From the NCBI GenBank assembly GCA_963832965.1, contig CAWHVW010000001.1, forward strand, positions 248,001-312,000: a stretch of 64,000 nucleotides of DNA, read 5' to 3'. A model generated the notes under the pieces. The model was not told the DNA's origin and made no database searches. It saw only the letters and a program-made list of their open reading frames with translations. Below are positions 8,364-16,914 of the stretch, one piece after another. Within the stretch, counting starts at the first letter, position 1; every line of letters starts with the position of its first letter. The DNA is from CAWACP01 sp963832965. Its GTDB lineage: Bacteria > Acidobacteriota > Terriglobia > Bryobacterales > Bryobacteraceae. Both the position numbers and the translations under genes were made by a program.

Positions 8364-9763
8364 CAAACATTCTCCGTTTCCGGCGCAAATCGTAGCCGGG
8401 GCTGGTACGGCGTCTTTTGAATTGCCGCGGATCCGCCCCCGGTTCCACCGCCGCCTGATCCGCCTCCTCCGCGCGTTCCACCCCCGCCACCGTCTCCGCC
8501 GCCGGTATTGCCGCCATTCCCTCCGGTGCCACCGCCGGTGCCGCCTCCCGTTCCCCCGCCGGTGCCTCCCCCCGATCCGCCCCCAAATCCAGTCCCTGGT
8601 CCGCCGCCAGTTCCGCCGCCGATGCCGCCCACGGTTCCCCCGCCAATTCCGCCCACAGTTCCGCCAACAGTTCCGCCACCGGTGCTTGTCGCGCCCGCAT
8701 TTTGCAGCGAAAACAACACGCCCGCCTGCGTTTGCCGGCCCGCGACACTAGCCAGAATAGGCACCTCTCCCGAGCCCAGACCGGGCGGAATAATCAGGTT
8801 GATCTGGTAAACCCCGGAGCGCGCCAGCCCGACGGAAACCGGCTTCACGGGCACATTGTTTATAGAAAGGCTGATATTGATGTTCGTTGGCGTCGGCTCG
8901 GGCAGAGCAGCCCTGGCGGGGACCACGGGAGAATTCAGCCCGAACCCGAGACCGAAGACTTGAACGGTATCGCCTGGCTTCGCCGCCACCGTGAGATAGC
9001 CCAGGGAACTCCCGGGAGGGCCGAGAATATCGTACGTCCCGCCCCCGTAGGCGCCTGAACCGTCGGGCCTCAGTATGATCGCCGAAACAAAATCCTTGTA
9101 CAGCAGGTTAAACGTCGGCGCATACTGACTCAGAGTCACCGTCGACTTCACCGTTCCAGCGGCCGTGATGACGGCAATTGCCACCGTCCCCGTCGTCGTG
9201 TCGTCCGGCGCCTGCAAATCGATCCGGGTCGGGCTGACAAAGGAAAGATATGCCGCTTTCCCGTCGATGGTCACGCTGGTGCCGCCCAGCGATGTCGACG
9301 TAGCGCCGTTGGCGTAAAGGGTCCCACTCGCCAGGCCGGACCCGTAAATCGACAAAAGCCCGCCCGGTTGAATCAGGTCCGGAACCACGCCACCGGGCGC
9401 AATGAACGGCAGACGCGCCTGGCTCGGGCCGTCAACTCCCGCGTCCGCGAGATTGAGAAACCATTGCCCCCGCACCGCCGCAATCAGCCCGCCGCCGTTG
9501 ATCATCGGCGGACCTTTGGAGCTCGAGGGCGGTTGCCTCAATACCCTGACGCTTGCGCTCGGCGCCCGCGTGTCCCTGGCGCCGCTGCCAATCATCGCTG
9601 CCGAGGCGCCGGTCGCCATGGCCATGGCCGAGCCGCTCACCGCCGCGTAGAGCTGCCAGTTCCCCATGCCGCGTCTCAGTGTCTCCCGCAGAGACGAAGA
9701 GCGCAGCGTGGCGAAGTAAGCCTCCAGGCGGCCATCCAGATCGGCTTTTCGCGGAGCTCTCAC
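8363..9763 (-). CDS. TIGR03437-type (Solibacter C-terminal domain) surface protein with Gly-rich tail
   Basis: The start is a GTG at 9763; the product has 466 residues. An Ala-rich hydrophobic stretch near residues 35-60 may be an export signal or anchor. Residues ~125-360 show the TIGR03437 pattern: an IPT/TIG-like first part (PGGLLSIYGSGL, TSVTIDGKAAYLSFVSPTRIDLQAP), then GDTVQVFGLGFG, and finally YQINLIIPPGLGSGEVPI. After that comes a ~90-residue low-complexity Gly/Thr tail made of GGGTGGG-like units. Proteins of this family are typically exported in Solibacter relatives; their function is not known. It is translationally coupled to the downstream gene. Confidence 0.85.
   Translation of the reverse strand: MRAPRKADLDGRLEAYFATLRSSSLRETLRRGMGNWQLYAAVSGSAMAMATGASAAMIGSGARDTRAPSASVRVLRQPPSSSKGPPMINGGGLIAAVRGQWFLNLADAGVDGPSQARLPFIAPGGVVPDLIQPGGLLSIYGSGLASGTLYANGATSTSLGGTSVTIDGKAAYLSFVSPTRIDLQAPDDTTTGTVAIAVITAAGTVKSTVTLSQYAPTFNLLYKDFVSAIILRPDGSGAYGGGTYDILGPPGSSLGYLTVAAKPGDTVQVFGLGFGLNSPVVPARAALPEPTPTNINISLSINNVPVKPVSVGLARSGVYQINLIIPPGLGSGEVPILASVAGRQTQAGVLFSLQNAGATSTGGGTVGGTVGGIGGGTVGGIGGGTGGGPGTGFGGGSGGGTGGGTGGGTGGGTGGNGGNTGGGDGGGGGTRGGGGSGGGGTGGGSAAIQKTPYQPRLRFAPETENV
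8430..8690 (-). repeat. Low-complexity GGN-repeat tract inside the TIGR03437 gene
   Basis: The tract encodes repeated GGGTGGG, GGTVGG and GGIGGG units. Read in other frames it yields proline-rich spurious ORFs on the plus strand. The tract is prone to length change and to assembly error. Confidence 0.8.
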
Positions 9764-9805
9764 AGTTACTTATACGTATTATGGTCCCGGATTGGTACGG
9801 ACTTG

Positions 9806-12343
9806 TCACTTGAGCCCTTCGACTACAAACAGGTCGGAGAGCAGGCGCGAATAGCTGTAGGCGTATGAGTTCCCGTCGCGCGAAAAATGCGGCGGGCGGA
9901 TGAAATAAACCCCGGCCGGGTCGGAAGGCATAAATTCCTTCCAGAATTGCTTGCGCCCGGTGGCCAGATCCAGCCGATATACTCTCGCCGGCATTTCGCC
10001 GGGGCGATAGACATAGAGACTGCGGCCGTCCGCCGTGAAGCCAATGGGAACGTCCGTGCTGTCGATGCCGGCAATGGGACGCGAACCGGAACCATCCACG
10101 GCATAGAGTGCGAAAGTGGAGTTCGGGCCGGTCGCGGCCACCCAGCGGCCATCGGGGGAAGACGGGTTCGTGTAAGCCACAAGGCTGACGCCTTCCGCCG
10201 AGATCGGCTGCGCCGATGCCTGGTCCAGACCGGCGACATACAGCCGCACCCCGTGGCCGGGAGTGCTGCCCGCCATCACCAGTCGCTTGCCATCGGGGAG
10301 AAAGCTGATCCACTGCGTAATCAGGCCGCTGAGCGGAAGCGCTTGTGGCGAACCAAGGCCGGTCGGCAGCAGCAGGAGTTGTCTGCCATTAGATTGAATC
10401 TGGGAGGCAACCGTGATCGCCCACTTGCCGTCGGGCGAAAGCCCCAGCGATATGCCCGGGCCAATGTCAACGGGCGGCGACCCGTTCGTCTTGCGAATGT
10501 AAACCTCCCCCGTAATTCCGCCGCCGTCCCCCGCTTCGTCGAAGAGAATCTCAGTGCCGTCCGGAGAGAGATCCCGCAGGGCGGTGAAGTCCAGCCAGTT
10601 CAAATCGCGCGGTTGTTTGTCCGCCGGACCTTGCGCGATAAGGCCCGTGCGGACGATGTCGCGGATCATCAGGACTCTGCCCGCCCGCGAAATATCCTGC
10701 AGCCGCAGCGCATCCGGGGTTGTTTCGATCAGGCGGACCTTGCCCGATAAACTCAGCGCGTAAAGGGCGCGCTCGCCTCCCGAGTAGGTTCCGGTAAACC
10801 ACGCTTCCTCCCCGTTGGGTGGCCAGGCCAGACCCTGTACGCTGGTCCAGCCGTCGGCGCGGGCCTGGACATTCCCGGCTCGATCGACGATCAGGACGGA
10901 GCCCATGTCGCCAGCGCGGGCGTAATGGTCGATAAACGCGACACGCTGGCCCTCGGGTGAGACGCGCGCGTCTCCGATCCAGCCCGTGGATTGATAAAGC
11001 ACCGTGCCGATCGGAAACTCGAGGCGATTGCGGCCCGCGCCGGCATCCCGGACAATGGCCAGTGTTGTTCCGTCCGCGGACCAGTCCGCCCAATGTACGT
11101 CTTCGAGGATGTCTCGAGGCGCGCCGCCGGCCAGTGCTTCGCGCCCCAGGGTGCCGGTCTGGATGTAGGATGCGGTGAAATGGCGGTCTCGCGAGAGGGC
11201 CATTTCATCGGACGGCGAAATGGCCAGGATGCCCACGCCCGGAGGGCCGATGGGCGTGGATTCGCGGCTTCCCGTGCGCGTCGAATACATCTGCAGCGGA
11301 CTGCCGTCCCATGCCGCGGAATAGATGACCGTCTGGCCGTCGGACGAGAAACGCGCGGACCACACCGAGCCGCGCCGGTACGCCAGGCGCGTGAATGTCG
11401 GGAGCGCAATCCTGGTGAAGCGCCGCGTTAGCAGCACACTGGCGCACGACACCGCCACAAGCAACAGAGCACCCATCAGAACCGGTGCCCGTGTTCTCCG
11501 CCTCGGAGCGGCGGCGGCCATCGCGGTTGTGGAGGCTTCCGACAAGCGGTCGCGCGCCTGGCGCAACTCGCGAAACAGATCGCGCGTGGAGTCGTAGCGG
11601 TCGCTGGGTTCCTTGGAGAGCAGCCGTTCAATGATCCAGCGCAACGGCGCGGGCGCAATATCCGGCAGCGGGGCGGCATCGTCGCGGATGATCGCGGCCA
11701 TCGTCTCGGGAGCGCTGTCGCGCTGGAACGCGCGCCGTCCCGATGCCAGCTCGTAGAGGATCAGTCCAAACGAGAACTGGTCGGATTGCACCGTGAGCTG
11801 TGCGTCTCCGCGCGCCTGCTCCGGACTCATGTAGGCCACTGTGCCGACGGTCGATCCGGGGTCGGTGAGATTCACCGTGCGCGTGGCGCCGTCCTCGGGA
11901 CCGGACTTCGCGGCCGCCTTGGCTAGTCCGAAATCCAGAATCTTGACGCGCCCGTCGCGGGTGATGAGGATGTTATCCGGCTTCAGGTCCCGGTGGACCA
12001 CGCCCCCGGCGTGAGCCGCGGCAAGGCCGTCGGCGATCTGCAAGGCCAGATCGATCAGTTTCCGCGGCGTGCCTGGCGGGGCGATAGGCGCGCCTTCGAT
12101 GAACTCCATGACCAGGTAGTTGGGCCCGACGTCATAGAGCTGGCAAATATTCGGATGGTTCAGCGCGGCGACCGCGTGCGCCTCGCGTCCGAACCGTTCG
12201 CTGAATTCAGTCTTGGAAAACTTGATCGCGACCACCCGGTTGAGGCGGGTATCCCGCGCCTTCCACACTTCGCCCATGCCGCCTTCGCCCAGTGGCGACA
12301 AAAGTTCGTAGGGGCCGACTCTGGTTCCCGCCGGGAAGCTCAT
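9806..12343 (-). CDS. Transmembrane Ser/Thr protein kinase with C-terminal beta-propeller
   Basis: This 845-residue protein has a complete kinase domain: glycine loop GEGGMGEV (19-26), lysine in VAIK (41), HRDLKPDN (from 117), DFG (137-139) and SPE (173-175). One membrane segment follows at ~287-305 (APVLMGALLLVAVSC). The remainder carries SPDG/SSDG blades typical of TolB/WD40-like propellers and ends in LLSDLFVVEGLK, a tail common in acidobacterial kinases of this class. It probably senses envelope signals and phosphorylates cytoplasmic targets; neither is known. It lies downstream of the ACT and eut genes on the same strand with a 61-bp gap, so co-transcription is possible. Confidence 0.9.
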   Translation of the reverse strand: MSFPAGTRVGPYELLSPLGEGGMGEVWKARDTRLNRVVAIKFSKTEFSERFGREAHAVAALNHPNICQLYDVGPNYLVMEFIEGAPIAPPGTPRKLIDLALQIADGLAAAHAGGVVHRDLKPDNILITRDGRVKILDFGLAKAAAKSGPEDGATRTVNLTDPGSTVGTVAYMSPEQARGDAQLTVQSDQFSFGLILYELASGRRAFQRDSAPETMAAIIRDDAAPLPDIAPAPLRWIIERLLSKEPSDRYDSTRDLFRELRQARDRLSEASTTAMAAAAPRRRTRAPVLMGALLLVAVSCASVLLTRRFTRIALPTFTRLAYRRGSVWSARFSSDGQTVIYSAAWDGSPLQMYSTRTGSRESTPIGPPGVGILAISPSDEMALSRDRHFTASYIQTGTLGREALAGGAPRDILEDVHWADWSADGTTLAIVRDAGAGRNRLEFPIGTVLYQSTGWIGDARVSPEGQRVAFIDHYARAGDMGSVLIVDRAGNVQARADGWTSVQGLAWPPNGEEAWFTGTYSGGERALYALSLSGKVRLIETTPDALRLQDISRAGRVLMIRDIVRTGLIAQGPADKQPRDLNWLDFTALRDLSPDGTEILFDEAGDGGGITGEVYIRKTNGSPPVDIGPGISLGLSPDGKWAITVASQIQSNGRQLLLLPTGLGSPQALPLSGLITQWISFLPDGKRLVMAGSTPGHGVRLYVAGLDQASAQPISAEGVSLVAYTNPSSPDGRWVAATGPNSTFALYAVDGSGSRPIAGIDSTDVPIGFTADGRSLYVYRPGEMPARVYRLDLATGRKQFWKEFMPSDPAGVYFIRPPHFSRDGNSYAYSYSRLLSDLFVVEGLK

Positions 12344-12404
12344 GGCTCCTGTGATTGTATCCGAGGCGCTCGCTTCCGGCCCGCTCCCGCGTGATGCGAA
12401 CGGC

Positions 12405-12815
12405 TCACGCGTTCCCGGCGGCCATCTCGTCCAGCAGGCTTGCGGCTTTGGTCAGGTTGTCCGCCCCGAACACCACCAGCGCCCGCGTCGATCCGGGCTC
12501 CAGTCCGCAGTAAGAATAGTCGATATTGATCTTCCCTTCGCCCAGCTTCGACGCTGCCCGGCCCAGCTCGCCGGGACGGTGCGGGAGCCTGACCACGGCC
12601 ACTTCCGTCTCTTCGAAGATCATGCGCAGGCCGCCCAGCACCGCCTTCGCGCCGGCCGGATCGTCCACCAGCAATCGGGCCAGGCTCTCGCCTTCCTCCA
12701 CGTACGATTGAAAAGCCAGGATGTTCACTCCGCGCTCCGCCAGAGCCAGGAAGCACTTCCCCAGCGCGCCAGGCTTGTCCTCAATCGTTACTGTGAACTC
12801 TTTCATCTTCGGCAT
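12405..12815 (-). CDS. Tandem ACT-domain protein
   Basis: The 136-residue product has two ACT domains: residues ~4-70 (FTVTIEDKPGALGKCFLALAE) and ~72-130 (VAVVRLPHRPGELGRAASKL), each with the strand-[DR]-x-P-G-x-L-helix signature of amino-acid-binding regulatory modules. No catalytic domain is attached, so it is a stand-alone sensor or regulator, in the style of proteins that bind amino acids and modulate a partner enzyme. A GGGAG ribosome binding site precedes the ATG. It lies 42 bp downstream of eutC on the same strand, which suggests a link to amine or amino-acid metabolism. This is inference from position only. Confidence 0.8.
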   Translation of the reverse strand: MPKMKEFTVTIEDKPGALGKCFLALAERGVNILAFQSYVEEGESLARLLVDDPAGAKAVLGGLRMIFEETEVAVVRLPHRPGELGRAASKLGEGKINIDYSYCGLEPGSTRALVVFGADNLTKAASLLDEMAAGNA

Positions 12816-12857
12816 GCCATTTACTCCCTTGGTCTCCCCGCACCGGTGCCAATCGCA

Positions 12858-13586
12858 CTATTCCACCATACTTTGGCGATCCTCTTTGAGTGCCACCCCG
12901 GTCAGCCTCCGCCTCCGCGCTTCGCTGGCGAGTGCGAAGATGCGATCGGCAGCCTCGCGGTATCCGAGCCCCTCCGGACGGATATTCGATACGCAGTTCC
13001 GTTCCGCGTCCGTCCGTCCCGGCGTCGGGCCCCAGGTCAGGTACGCGCCCAGGCTGTCCGGAGAGCTGAGTCCGGGGCGCTCGCCAATCAGCATCAGCGC
13101 CATATTCGCGTGCATTCCCTGGCCAATCTCGTCGCCAATGGCTACCCGCCCCTGCTCCACCAGCGCCAGTTCCGCGCTCGACCACCCGGCGTCGTCAAAC
13201 CGTGGGAGCAAAAGGTCCAGCAGCGGCAATGCGTGGCGATGCACCGCCAGGGCGGAGAGGCCATCGGCAATCGAAACGGCTACATCGCACGGCGCATTCC
13301 CCACGCGCGCATCAAGTGCCGCTCGCGACCGCTCATCGAGGCGTCGTCCCAGGTCCGGACGCCGCAGGTAGACCGCGCGATCCGCCGCCTGGCTGCACAG
13401 CGCCAGCAGCGGCCATTTCCGTGAGGCAAACTCCACTTGCAATCCCACCCGGTCGAGCGGATGGTGCACCGCGTCGCGCGCCATGGCGTGCGCCAACTGG
13501 AAAGCGAGCACTTCCCGAGTGGCCAGCGCCGCGCCTGCCCGCTCCAGTCCCACCCGCGCCATGGTGAAGTCGCGCAGATCCTTCAT
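12858..13586 (-). CDS. eutC: Ethanolamine ammonia-lyase small subunit
   Basis: The 242-residue product shows the EutC signature: DFTMARVGLERAG near the N-terminus, then GLSALAVHRHALPLL, the stretch around GDEIGQGMHANMALMLIGERPGLSSPDSLG, and RNCVSNIRPEGL. With EutB it forms the adenosylcobalamin-dependent lyase that splits ethanolamine into acetaldehyde and ammonia. The start was placed at the ATG that overlaps the eutB stop by four bases (ATGA), not at the longer open frame further upstream, whose N-terminus is only a shadow of eutB. Confidence 0.95.
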   Translation of the reverse strand: MKDLRDFTMARVGLERAGAALATREVLAFQLAHAMARDAVHHPLDRVGLQVEFASRKWPLLALCSQAADRAVYLRRPDLGRRLDERSRAALDARVGNAPCDVAVSIADGLSALAVHRHALPLLDLLLPRFDDAGWSSAELALVEQGRVAIGDEIGQGMHANMALMLIGERPGLSSPDSLGAYLTWGPTPGRTDAERNCVSNIRPEGLGYREAADRIFALASEARRRRLTGVALKEDRQSMVE

Positions 13587-14926
13587 TGCAGCAGCGCCAT
13601 CATCCCCGGCAGTTCGCGCGTCGAAGACGCCAGCCATTCTTCGAACTCCGGCGCCGGCCGCAGCCCCAGGTGCGCCCGCAAATAAAGCGCGTCGTGAAAG
13701 GACGTGCTCTGGTAGTTCAGCATCACGTCGTCGGCGCCGGGCACGCCCATCACGTAATTGACGCCCGCGTTGCCCAGCAGCGTCAGCAGCACGTCCATAT
13801 CGTCCTGATCGGCCTCCGCATGGTTGGTGTAGCAGACGTCGCAACCCATCGGCAGGCCCAGCAGTTTCCCGCAGAAGTGGTCCTCCAGACCCGCCCGCAC
13901 AATCTGCTTGCCGTCGTACAGATACTCCGGCCCGATGAAGCCCACCACGGTATTCACCAGCATGGGACGGAACCGCCGGGCCACCGCGTAAGCCCGCGCC
14001 TCGCAGGTTTGCTGGTCGACGCCGTGATGTGCGCCGGCCGAGAGCGCGCTGCCCTGTCCGGTCTCGAAGTACATCACATCGTCGCCGGCCGTTCCGCGCC
14101 GTAATTCGCGCGCCGCCTGCCACGCCTCGTCAAGCAGAGCCAGGTTCACGCCGAAGGACGCGTTCGCCGCCTCCGTCCCGGCGATCGATTGAAATATCAG
14201 ATCCACCGGCGCGCCCCGGCCCAATGCTGCCAGCTGTGTCGTCACGTGCGCCAGCACGCAGCTTTGGAACGGAATCTGAAACCGCGTTCGCAACTGGTCG
14301 AGCATGCGCAGCAGCAGGTCCACGCGCGCCACATCATCGGCCGCCGGATTGATGCCCACCACCGCGTCACCGCTCCCCAGCGACAAGCCATCGATCACCG
14401 CGGCCAGAATTCCCCGCGGATCGTCCGTCGGATGGTTCGGTTGCAGGCGAGTGGAAAGGCGCCCGGCCAGCCCCACCGTGGTCCGGAATCGGGTCACCAC
14501 GCGAATGCGCGCCGCCACGGCAATCAGGTCCTGCACGCGCATCAGTTTGCAAACGGCCGCGGCCATCTCCGGCGTAACTCCGGGCGCCAGCGCGGCCAGA
14601 ACGTCACCGCTGGCGCGCGGGTCCATCAGCCAGTTTCGGAAATCGCCCACCGTCAGATGGCGGATCGGCGCAAAGGCCGCGCTGTCGTGCGTGTCGAAGA
14701 TCAGCCGGGTCACCTCGTCCGCTTCGTAAGGGATCATCGGTTCGGCCAGGAAGTCGGCAAGGGGCACTTCGCTCAGCGCCATGCACGCCGCGGCGCGCTC
14801 GGTCGCGTCCTCTGCGGCGATGCCCGCCAATTGGTCCCCGGAACGGGCCGGCGTGGCCTTGGCCAGCAGCGTCTTCAGGCCCTCAAACCGGTAGCGTGTG
14901 CCGTGGGCGATGGCGTTGTAACTCAC
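13583..14926 (-). CDS. eutB: Ethanolamine ammonia-lyase large subunit
   Basis: This 447-residue protein has the usual length for EutB. It contains LPLGCDVCYTNH-like (here LPMGCDVCYTNHAEADQDDM), ETGQGSALSAGAHHGVDQQT and PVGFIGPEYLYDGKQ-like (here VVGFIGPEYLYDGKQI) segments of the catalytic TIM barrel. It binds adenosylcobalamin and ethanolamine. The start is a GTG at 14926 with a GGAG nine bases upstream. No eutA reactivase, cobalamin adenosyltransferase, aldehyde dehydrogenase or microcompartment shell gene is in the window. This is a shell-less arrangement as found in bacteria that use ethanolamine as a nitrogen source. Confidence 0.95.
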   Translation of the reverse strand: MSYNAIAHGTRYRFEGLKTLLAKATPARSGDQLAGIAAEDATERAAACMALSEVPLADFLAEPMIPYEADEVTRLIFDTHDSAAFAPIRHLTVGDFRNWLMDPRASGDVLAALAPGVTPEMAAAVCKLMRVQDLIAVAARIRVVTRFRTTVGLAGRLSTRLQPNHPTDDPRGILAAVIDGLSLGSGDAVVGINPAADDVARVDLLLRMLDQLRTRFQIPFQSCVLAHVTTQLAALGRGAPVDLIFQSIAGTEAANASFGVNLALLDEAWQAARELRRGTAGDDVMYFETGQGSALSAGAHHGVDQQTCEARAYAVARRFRPMLVNTVVGFIGPEYLYDGKQIVRAGLEDHFCGKLLGLPMGCDVCYTNHAEADQDDMDVLLTLLGNAGVNYVMGVPGADDVMLNYQSTSFHDALYLRAHLGLRPAPEFEEWLASSTRELPGMMALLQ

Positions 14927-14993
14927 AACCCAGGCTCCTCCGCGCAGGCCATGCTTCGCAGTATCGCACCAGCCCGCCGCCTTCCGGCGCGAG

Positions 14994-16316
14994 TCACTCC
15001 GCGGACTGCGTTCGCAGAACCGCCCAACTATCCCGCACCGTCTCCAGCCCGATCTGCAACACGGCGCGGAACGATTGGAAGGCTTCCTCGGAGAGCCTGT
15101 CGGAATCCAGATCGGCCACCGCCGCCGTAAGGATTCCCAGTAGCTCCTTTCGGATCTCCTCCAGAGCCGCGCTTGTTTTCGCTTCCTTCGCCGAGTTCAT
15201 CAGCGCCACCGCCCGGTTGCTGTAATCGTCGGCCACATTCTTCTGTTGTCTCTGCAGCCATGCCTTCAATTCCCAGATCCACGAACTGACCATCACCACC
15301 AGCGTCACCAGCAGTCCTATGTAGTCCGCGTTCGCCTGCAGGAACGACGGTTTGTCCTGCTCGTAGAACTTCAGGGCGCCCGGGTGCAAAGCCGGGCCAA
15401 GTTCGGCGCGCGTATCGGGGCGGCGCACGTGGGCCAGCAGCAAACGCACCGCCGCCACCTGCTCCGGAATCTCCTCCGCCACCTCCTGGCGTCTGTCGAA
15501 AAGAGTTTCCGTGACCGCTCGAACGGAATCGTCATCCACGCGCGAGGCGGCCAGCAGCGCGCGGCGCACGGAGATGCTGGGCAGGTCCTCCGCCGGCTCA
15601 GCGGGGTTTCCCAGATACGTCCCGGCGGGAATCACCGTGGGTTCGAAGGCCGGATGATTGATCTTCATCGCCGCCGCGTGGTCGATGCGCACCAGCCGCA
15701 CCGTGCCATCCCGCACCAGCCGCTGGATCGAAGGATTGCCCAGCGCGCGCACCCTGAAAATAGCGTCTGCGCGGCCCTCCGTGAACGCCTCATCGGCGCT
15801 GGAGTCGCTCGATCCCACGAAATGGAAATCGGATTCATGAAGACCGAAATGGTCGGCCACCGTCAGGAACGATTGAAACTGCCCTCCGCTTCGCGGGAGC
15901 GCGATGGTGTGGTTCTTCAATCCGGAAAAACTCTGTACCGGCGATGCCCGGTGCGTCAGCAACTGAAACGTGTCGTCGTACAGCACCGCCACAAGTCGTG
16001 CCGAAGGGCCGGCCAGAACATCCGCCTGGGCAACCGCCAGCGCGGCGCGCTCCTCGTCCAGCATCTTGAGGTTTTCCACGGTTCCGCCCGTCTCCACAAC
16101 CGTGATTCGGATCTGCGGATAGTGCCGCTCCACAACAACCCGCAGCGCGCTGCAAAGGATGTAGCTTTCTCCCGTCGGCGAGCCCGCGGCCACCGTCAGA
16201 CGCCGCACCTTGGAATGCTGGTAAAGCATCGCCAGCAACGAGCCGATAAGAATGATGCTGATCAGAATCAGCCCGGCCTCTCGTACCCTGTTCAGTTTCA
16301 GCCCGGCTGGTTTCAC
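14994..16316 (-). CDS. TAXI-family TRAP-type solute-binding protein with C-terminal membrane anchor
   Basis: The start is a GTG at 16316 with GGAG five bases upstream; the open frame extends further but that part looks random. The product has 440 residues. An N-terminal hydrophobic segment (AGLILISIILIGSLLAMLY) is followed by the TAXI core: LTVAAGSPTGESYILCSAL, then VVETGGTVENLKMLDEERAALAVAQADV, and the helix FTEGRADAIFRVRA. Unusually, a second membrane segment (YIGLLVTLVVMVSSWIWEL) and a ~90-residue helical tail follow near the C-terminus. TAXI proteins bind small carboxylates, glutamate-like or other ligands for TRAP permeases. No permease gene is adjacent. It lies upstream of eutB on the same strand (67 bp). 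Confidence 0.8.
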   Translation of the reverse strand: MKPAGLKLNRVREAGLILISIILIGSLLAMLYQHSKVRRLTVAAGSPTGESYILCSALRVVVERHYPQIRITVVETGGTVENLKMLDEERAALAVAQADVLAGPSARLVAVLYDDTFQLLTHRASPVQSFSGLKNHTIALPRSGGQFQSFLTVADHFGLHESDFHFVGSSDSSADEAFTEGRADAIFRVRALGNPSIQRLVRDGTVRLVRIDHAAAMKINHPAFEPTVIPAGTYLGNPAEPAEDLPSISVRRALLAASRVDDDSVRAVTETLFDRRQEVAEEIPEQVAAVRLLLAHVRRPDTRAELGPALHPGALKFYEQDKPSFLQANADYIGLLVTLVVMVSSWIWELKAWLQRQQKNVADDYSNRAVALMNSAKEAKTSAALEEIRKELLGILTAAVADLDSDRLSEEAFQSFRAVLQIGLETVRDSWAVLRTQSAE

Positions 16317-16477
16317 GGTAGCTCCGAGGCTGCCAGTATACAGGCGAATTATTACAATCCGGTTGTGCCGTCCGGGATGGATTGGCCGGTAGAGAGCATA
16401 CAACCGGTAGAGAGTATACAGAAGGACGTCCTGATCGCCGCGCCCGGCATTTGCGCGACAATTTAGCCAGGAGCCCG

Positions 16478-16837
16478 GTGAACACTTCATGGGTAGTTAG
16501 AGCGCGCACTCTGCTGTTTCCCCCGGCCGAGCCTGAGGACCGGACGCGGGATCGGTCTGCCTATTCGCGCCTCGCCATTCCCCATTCGTTCAAGCCGCAA
16601 TTGAGCGTGGTCGAGGCCTTTGTGGCCGCCACCACCGCGTTCCTGCGAATCTTCCTCGGCTGCCTGCTGTTCGCATTCTGGGGCGCGTACACTCTGGCAG
16701 CCTGGAGCCGGATTCCAAATCTGCTCGTGCGGCTGGCCGCGGAGCTCGCGCTGATGCTTCTGTTTCTGACGGTTTGCTTACTGCTGTTGGCTGCCAGTTC
16801 GGCGTTGGCAAGAATTCTCTCTCCGCGCCGCCGCTGA
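16478..16837 (+). CDS. Small membrane protein, two hydrophobic segments
   Basis: The start is a GTG at 16478, preceded by AGGAG. The 119-residue product has two hydrophobic stretches: TTAFLRIFLGCLLFAFWGAYTLAAW, and LALMLLFLTVCLLLLAASSAL near the end, finishing in a basic SPRRR. No family is recognised. It starts divergently from the TAXI gene, and the ~160 bp between them should hold both promoters. A longer in-frame ATG at 16382 exists, but that N-terminus is compositionally odd and lies over a short repeat. Confidence 0.5.
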   Translation: MNTSWVVRARTLLFPPAEPEDRTRDRSAYSRLAIPHSFKPQLSVVEAFVAATTAFLRIFLGCLLFAFWGAYTLAAWSRIPNLLVRLAAELALMLLFLTVCLLLLAASSALARILSPRRR

Positions 16838-16914
16838 CCGCGAAATCCTTCCCTAATGTAATCATTCTGAAACACTTATGCCGTAGACTCAGTTTTCGTC
16901 TACATGGAGGCTGC

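Noticed and set aside
8508..8810. Proline-rich plus-strand ORF (PPVPPP repeats)
   Set aside because: It is the reverse reading of the Gly-rich tract of the TIGR03437 gene, not a cell-wall protein.
12858..14123. Longer version of eutC (421 codons)
   Set aside because: The extra N-terminus is a shadow of eutB in another frame. The ATG overlapping the eutB stop gives the standard EutC length.
14927..14993. Possible cobalamin riboswitch upstream of eutB
   Set aside because: The 67-bp gap is too short and no B12-box-like sequence is visible.
15246..16466. 406-codon plus-strand open frame
   Set aside because: It is antisense to the TAXI gene and has no signature; codon use mirrors the complementary gene.
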